Assembly: GCA_003635255.1 (NCBI GenBank)
Contig: PYJC01000173.1
Span: 62,001-126,000 of the forward strand
From: Candidatus Poribacteria bacterium
GTDB taxonomy: Bacteria; Poribacteria; WGA-4E; WGA-3G
Direction: 5' to 3'
DNA: 64,000 bases
Position numbers and translations under genes: made by a program. This document shows, piece after piece, positions 61,606 to 64,000 of the stretch; position 1 is the stretch's first letter, and each line of letters begins with the position of its first letter. The notes under the pieces were generated by a model. That model had not been told where the DNA came from. It saw only the letters and a program-made list of their open reading frames with translations, and ran no database searches.

Positions 61606-62793
61606 ATGGCGATTCAGATGGCAATTATTGGATGCGGCGGGATGGCAAATGGACATCTCAACGCTTATCTTACGATACATCAAACAGAACCCGGGAAAGT
61701 AGAACTCGTCGCGATGTGCGATGAAGTCAAAGAACGAGCAGATCAATTCGCCGAACGCGTCAAAGAGGTAACCGGTAAAAAACCTGCGGTATTTGATGAT
61801 ACCGATACGATGCTCGCAACGGTGGACTTAGACGGTGCAGACATCTGTACTTCACACGCGCATCATCACATCAACGCTCTAAAGTGCCTCAACAACGGGG
61901 TCAACGTCATAGTAGAGAAACCGATGGGTGTTACCGTCAAAGCGACACATGCGATTATTAACGCCGCAAAAGCGAATAACAAAATTGCTGCAACTGCTGA
62001 GAATATCCGTCGGATGCCGAGTCGGCGCACCGCGGAATGGCTGATGAACGAAAAACAGATGCTCGGTGATTTATGGACGTTTTCCGCACAGCATGCGAGT
62101 TATCGGGCACCAAATCCAGAAAGTGATTGGCACTGGCGGCTTGATCTGACACTCGGCGGTGGCGGTATGGTCATGGATTCCGGTGCGCACTATTGCGATA
62201 CACTCCGTTATCTCTTCGGCGATCCGAGTACGGTGTATGCACGCGTGTGTCAATTTGAGGATCTACGCGTTACGAAGGCTGGAGAAATCGTCAAGAACGA
62301 GCAAGAGGATACATGGGTAGCGACTATCAACTTCAAAAGCGGAGTCATCGGACTTTGGACGTGTACATGGGCAGCGATTGGGCACGGTTTCAATCACGTC
62401 GTCTACTACGGTAGCGAAGGCTGTCTGCTTGACGATGGAGACATCTTCCACGGTCCCTTTGATGGTGCGGAGGTTATCCTCAAAGACGGGACGCGTCATA
62501 GTATGGAAAGTCTTACCGCTGATTACATGGCAAGCCTATCAGACGAAGAAAAATCGAAACTTTTCCCACACAATTTCACCGATGGCGTAGTACTGGAATG
62601 CTACGATTTTGTGGATGCAATAGAGAACAACCGTCCACCTGAACTTGATGCTGAGGTCGGACTTCGCGCGAAGTCCATCTGTGAAGCGATATATGAGTCG
62701 AATGCTTGCGGACAGGCGGTAGATTATGAGGAGGTAGTCGCAGGAAATATTGAAGTCTACCAGAAACCGATCAATGAGAGATGGGGTCTATAA
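61606..62793 (+). CDS. Gfo/Idh/MocA family oxidoreductase
   Basis: This encodes 395 residues from the ATG at 61606 (AAGGGGAA upstream; an upstream in-frame start at 61474 adds a head that is unlike the family). The NAD(P) fold begins MAIIGCGGMANGHLNAYL (about 5-22), and VNVIVEKPMGVTVKATH (about 105-121) has the typical EKP. GGGGMVMDSGAHYCDTLRYLFG (about 183-204) is the second-domain signature with the catalytic His. Such enzymes oxidise or reduce sugars or inositols in the cytoplasm. The MFS gene follows with no gap, so they are co-transcribed, probably as uptake plus oxidation. Confidence 0.93.
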   Translation: MAIQMAIIGCGGMANGHLNAYLTIHQTEPGKVELVAMCDEVKERADQFAERVKEVTGKKPAVFDDTDTMLATVDLDGADICTSHAHHHINALKCLNNGVNVIVEKPMGVTVKATHAIINAAKANNKIAATAENIRRMPSRRTAEWLMNEKQMLGDLWTFSAQHASYRAPNPESDWHWRLDLTLGGGGMVMDSGAHYCDTLRYLFGDPSTVYARVCQFEDLRVTKAGEIVKNEQEDTWVATINFKSGVIGLWTCTWAAIGHGFNHVVYYGSEGCLLDDGDIFHGPFDGAEVILKDGTRHSMESLTADYMASLSDEEKSKLFPHNFTDGVVLECYDFVDAIENNRPPELDAEVGLRAKSICEAIYESNACGQAVDYEEVVAGNIEVYQKPINERWGL

Positions 62794-64000
62794 TTGTCTA
62801 AGCAGGAGCACACCCCAATAAAGTCTGCGATAGACCGCCAGCGGGAAACGAGAGAAAAAGAACATCAACAGGAAATCGGAAAATCGGTCGGCTATTTTCA
62901 ACTACTTCGACAGAATCCCAACTTCCGCTGGCTCTGGGGTGGACAGGTCGTTAGCCTGCTTGGGGATTGGTTTAACCTTATCGCTTCTGCGATACTGGTT
63001 GCTGAGTTGACGGGATCGGGTCTTGCATTAGGTATTTTGTTTACCATCCGGATGTTGGCACCATTTTTTATGGCACCGATTGCCGGGATATGTGCCGACC
63101 GCTATAATCGGAAACACCTGTTAATTATCACCGACCTCGCGCGTGCAGTCATCGTTGTCGGGTTCCTTTTTGTCCGAGATGCAGGCGATCTCTGGTTGCT
63201 TTACGCCCTCACGACCCTTCTGTTCGGCGTAAGTGGTTTCTTCAGTCCTGCGCGAAGTGCGATCTTACCAGACCTCACCTCCCCACAAGAACTGGGTACT
63301 GCCAATACGCTTGGTGCCGCGACTTGGTCCGTGATGCTTGCTGTCGGTGCTGCCATCGGCGGCTTAACAACAGGACTTTTCGGCAGTCAGACAGCTTTTA
63401 TTATTGACGGGTTCACCTTTGCGATTTCAGCAGGACTCCTACTTAAGATTAGACTACCCAGATCGGCATCCGAAACGGCGGCCACTTCCACGCGTGCGAA
63501 GTCATCAGTGTTGCGATACATGTTTCAGCATCCCGACATTCTCTTCGTAGCACTGCACAAGGCAGCAATATCTCTTTTACTGTCTTCTGGTATTCAGGTC
63601 ATACTGGTTGAAATCGCCAAAAATTATTTTGTTATCGGGGTTGGTGGTGCGCTGAGTTTAGGGATGATGTACTGTATGAATGGCATTGGCAGCGGCATTG
63701 GACCGATTCTGGCGCGACGTTGGACCGGTGATCGGGACAAACCGCTCCGGGTGAGTATTAGTTTCGGTTATGTGATTGCAGCGATTGGAATAGCGATTAT
63801 GGCACCTGTCTCCACTTTGGGAACTGTGCTGTTCGGTGGGTTTGTCCGAAGCGTTGGCGGCGGTATCACATGGGTATTTTCAACGCAATTGCTGCTGCAA
63901 CGCGCCCCGAACGAAATTCGCGGACGTATCTTCGGGACTGAGTTCGCGCTTTTTACACTCATGGGTGGTGCCAGTTCACTCATCACTGGCGCGCTCATGG
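62794..64000 (+). CDS. MFS transporter (MFS_3/enterobactin exporter-like), partial
   Basis: A TTG at 62794 directly follows the stop of the oxidoreductase; GATGGGG nearby is a poor ribosome site, so translational coupling is likely. The frame stays open past the window end (402 residues so far). It has a hydrophilic N-terminal 40 residues, then helices FRWLWGGQVVSLLGDWFNLI (about 44-63), MLAPFFMAPIAGICADRYNRKHLLI (about 89-113, the classical loop DRYNRK) and FFSPARSAILPDL. This fits MFS_3 efflux-type transporters. The substrate is unknown. Confidence 0.85.
   Translation, partial: MSKQEHTPIKSAIDRQRETREKEHQQEIGKSVGYFQLLRQNPNFRWLWGGQVVSLLGDWFNLIASAILVAELTGSGLALGILFTIRMLAPFFMAPIAGICADRYNRKHLLIITDLARAVIVVGFLFVRDAGDLWLLYALTTLLFGVSGFFSPARSAILPDLTSPQELGTANTLGAATWSVMLAVGAAIGGLTTGLFGSQTAFIIDGFTFAISAGLLLKIRLPRSASETAATSTRAKSSVLRYMFQHPDILFVALHKAAISLLLSSGIQVILVEIAKNYFVIGVGGALSLGMMYCMNGIGSGIGPILARRWTGDRDKPLRVSISFGYVIAAIGIAIMAPVSTLGTVLFGGFVRSVGGGITWVFSTQLLLQRAPNEIRGRIFGTEFALFTLMGGASSLITGALM

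Noticed and set aside
1..64000. tRNA, rRNA and CRISPR arrays
   Set aside because: I scanned by eye for T-arm GTTCGA-like words in tRNA context, for rRNA anchors and for regularly spaced direct repeats; nothing convincing was found. A tRNAscan or CRISPR search was not possible here.

Overview
The window reads as a bacterial chromosome segment from an uncultured marine or sponge-type lineage, most likely Candidatus Poribacteria or a close relative. This is an inference. It rests on a large WD40-repeat secreted protein, a dockerin/leucine-rich-repeat metallopeptidase, xylose-isomerase-like and Gfo/Idh/MocA sugar enzymes, an anaerobic sulfatase maturase, secreted LamG and C-type-lectin proteins, and small membrane proteins with His/Asp-rich tails. 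Housekeeping genes mix freely with accessory ones. No tRNA, rRNA or CRISPR array was recognised.

Layout. 1-3540 (+): two small membrane proteins, shuffled fragments of a DUF5694-type gene, a WD40 propeller protein and a probable ABC-permease remnant. 3575-8443 (-): a phosphoesterase and a histidine block hisS, hisG, hisZ-like. 8949-10568 (+): a GT39-like membrane protein. 10625-16281 (-): secreted beta-propeller protein, sugar isomerase, metallopeptidase-LRR-dockerin protein, a zeta-toxin fragment and a radical SAM sulfatase maturase. 16579-17352 (+): secreted LamG protein. 17478-21001: a small defence/toxin island with a restriction-modification pair, HicAB and a GIY-YIG protein. 21076-28617: histone deacetylase-like enzyme, ubiE/menG, and the operon infC-rpmI-rplT followed by a T-box leader and pheS-pheT. 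28792-34049 (+): a conserved unknown, two TPR-thioredoxin proteins and an orphan MsmK/UgpC ATPase. 34094-35116 (-): Ldh_2 dehydrogenase. 35619-38699 (+): a sigma factor followed by membrane/pilus-like proteins. 38809-47374 (-): SDR epimerase, SMC-like ATPase with a partner remnant, a large unknown, a ROK kinase, a split CHAD protein, mgtE and aroC. 47578-54000 (mostly +): M50-like membrane peptidase, DUF6785-like membrane protein, pyrD, an Rpn-type nuclease and pyrB. 54046-61400 (-): a tandem array of six secreted paralogs with carboxypeptidase-regulatory-like folds, four of them with a C-terminal C-type lectin domain, plus the scar of a seventh. 61606-64000 (+): a Gfo/Idh/MocA oxidoreductase and the start of an MFS transporter.

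Striking points: (1) short palindromic repeats of several families occur between genes and also in frame inside genes (DUF6785-like protein, ubiE, the beta-propeller protein); (2) a T-box tRNA-sensing leader precedes pheST; (3) infC appears to start at AUA with a well-placed Shine-Dalgarno sequence, giving a full-length IF3 (181 aa); (4) the lectin-type array looks like an expanding and decaying gene family; (5) HisZ lacks the class II motif-3 arginine and lies between a short HisG and its own promoter side, while a true HisS lies on the other side of hisG; (6) PyrB carries a PyrI-like zinc-binding tail; (7) a CHAD protein is split into two genes.
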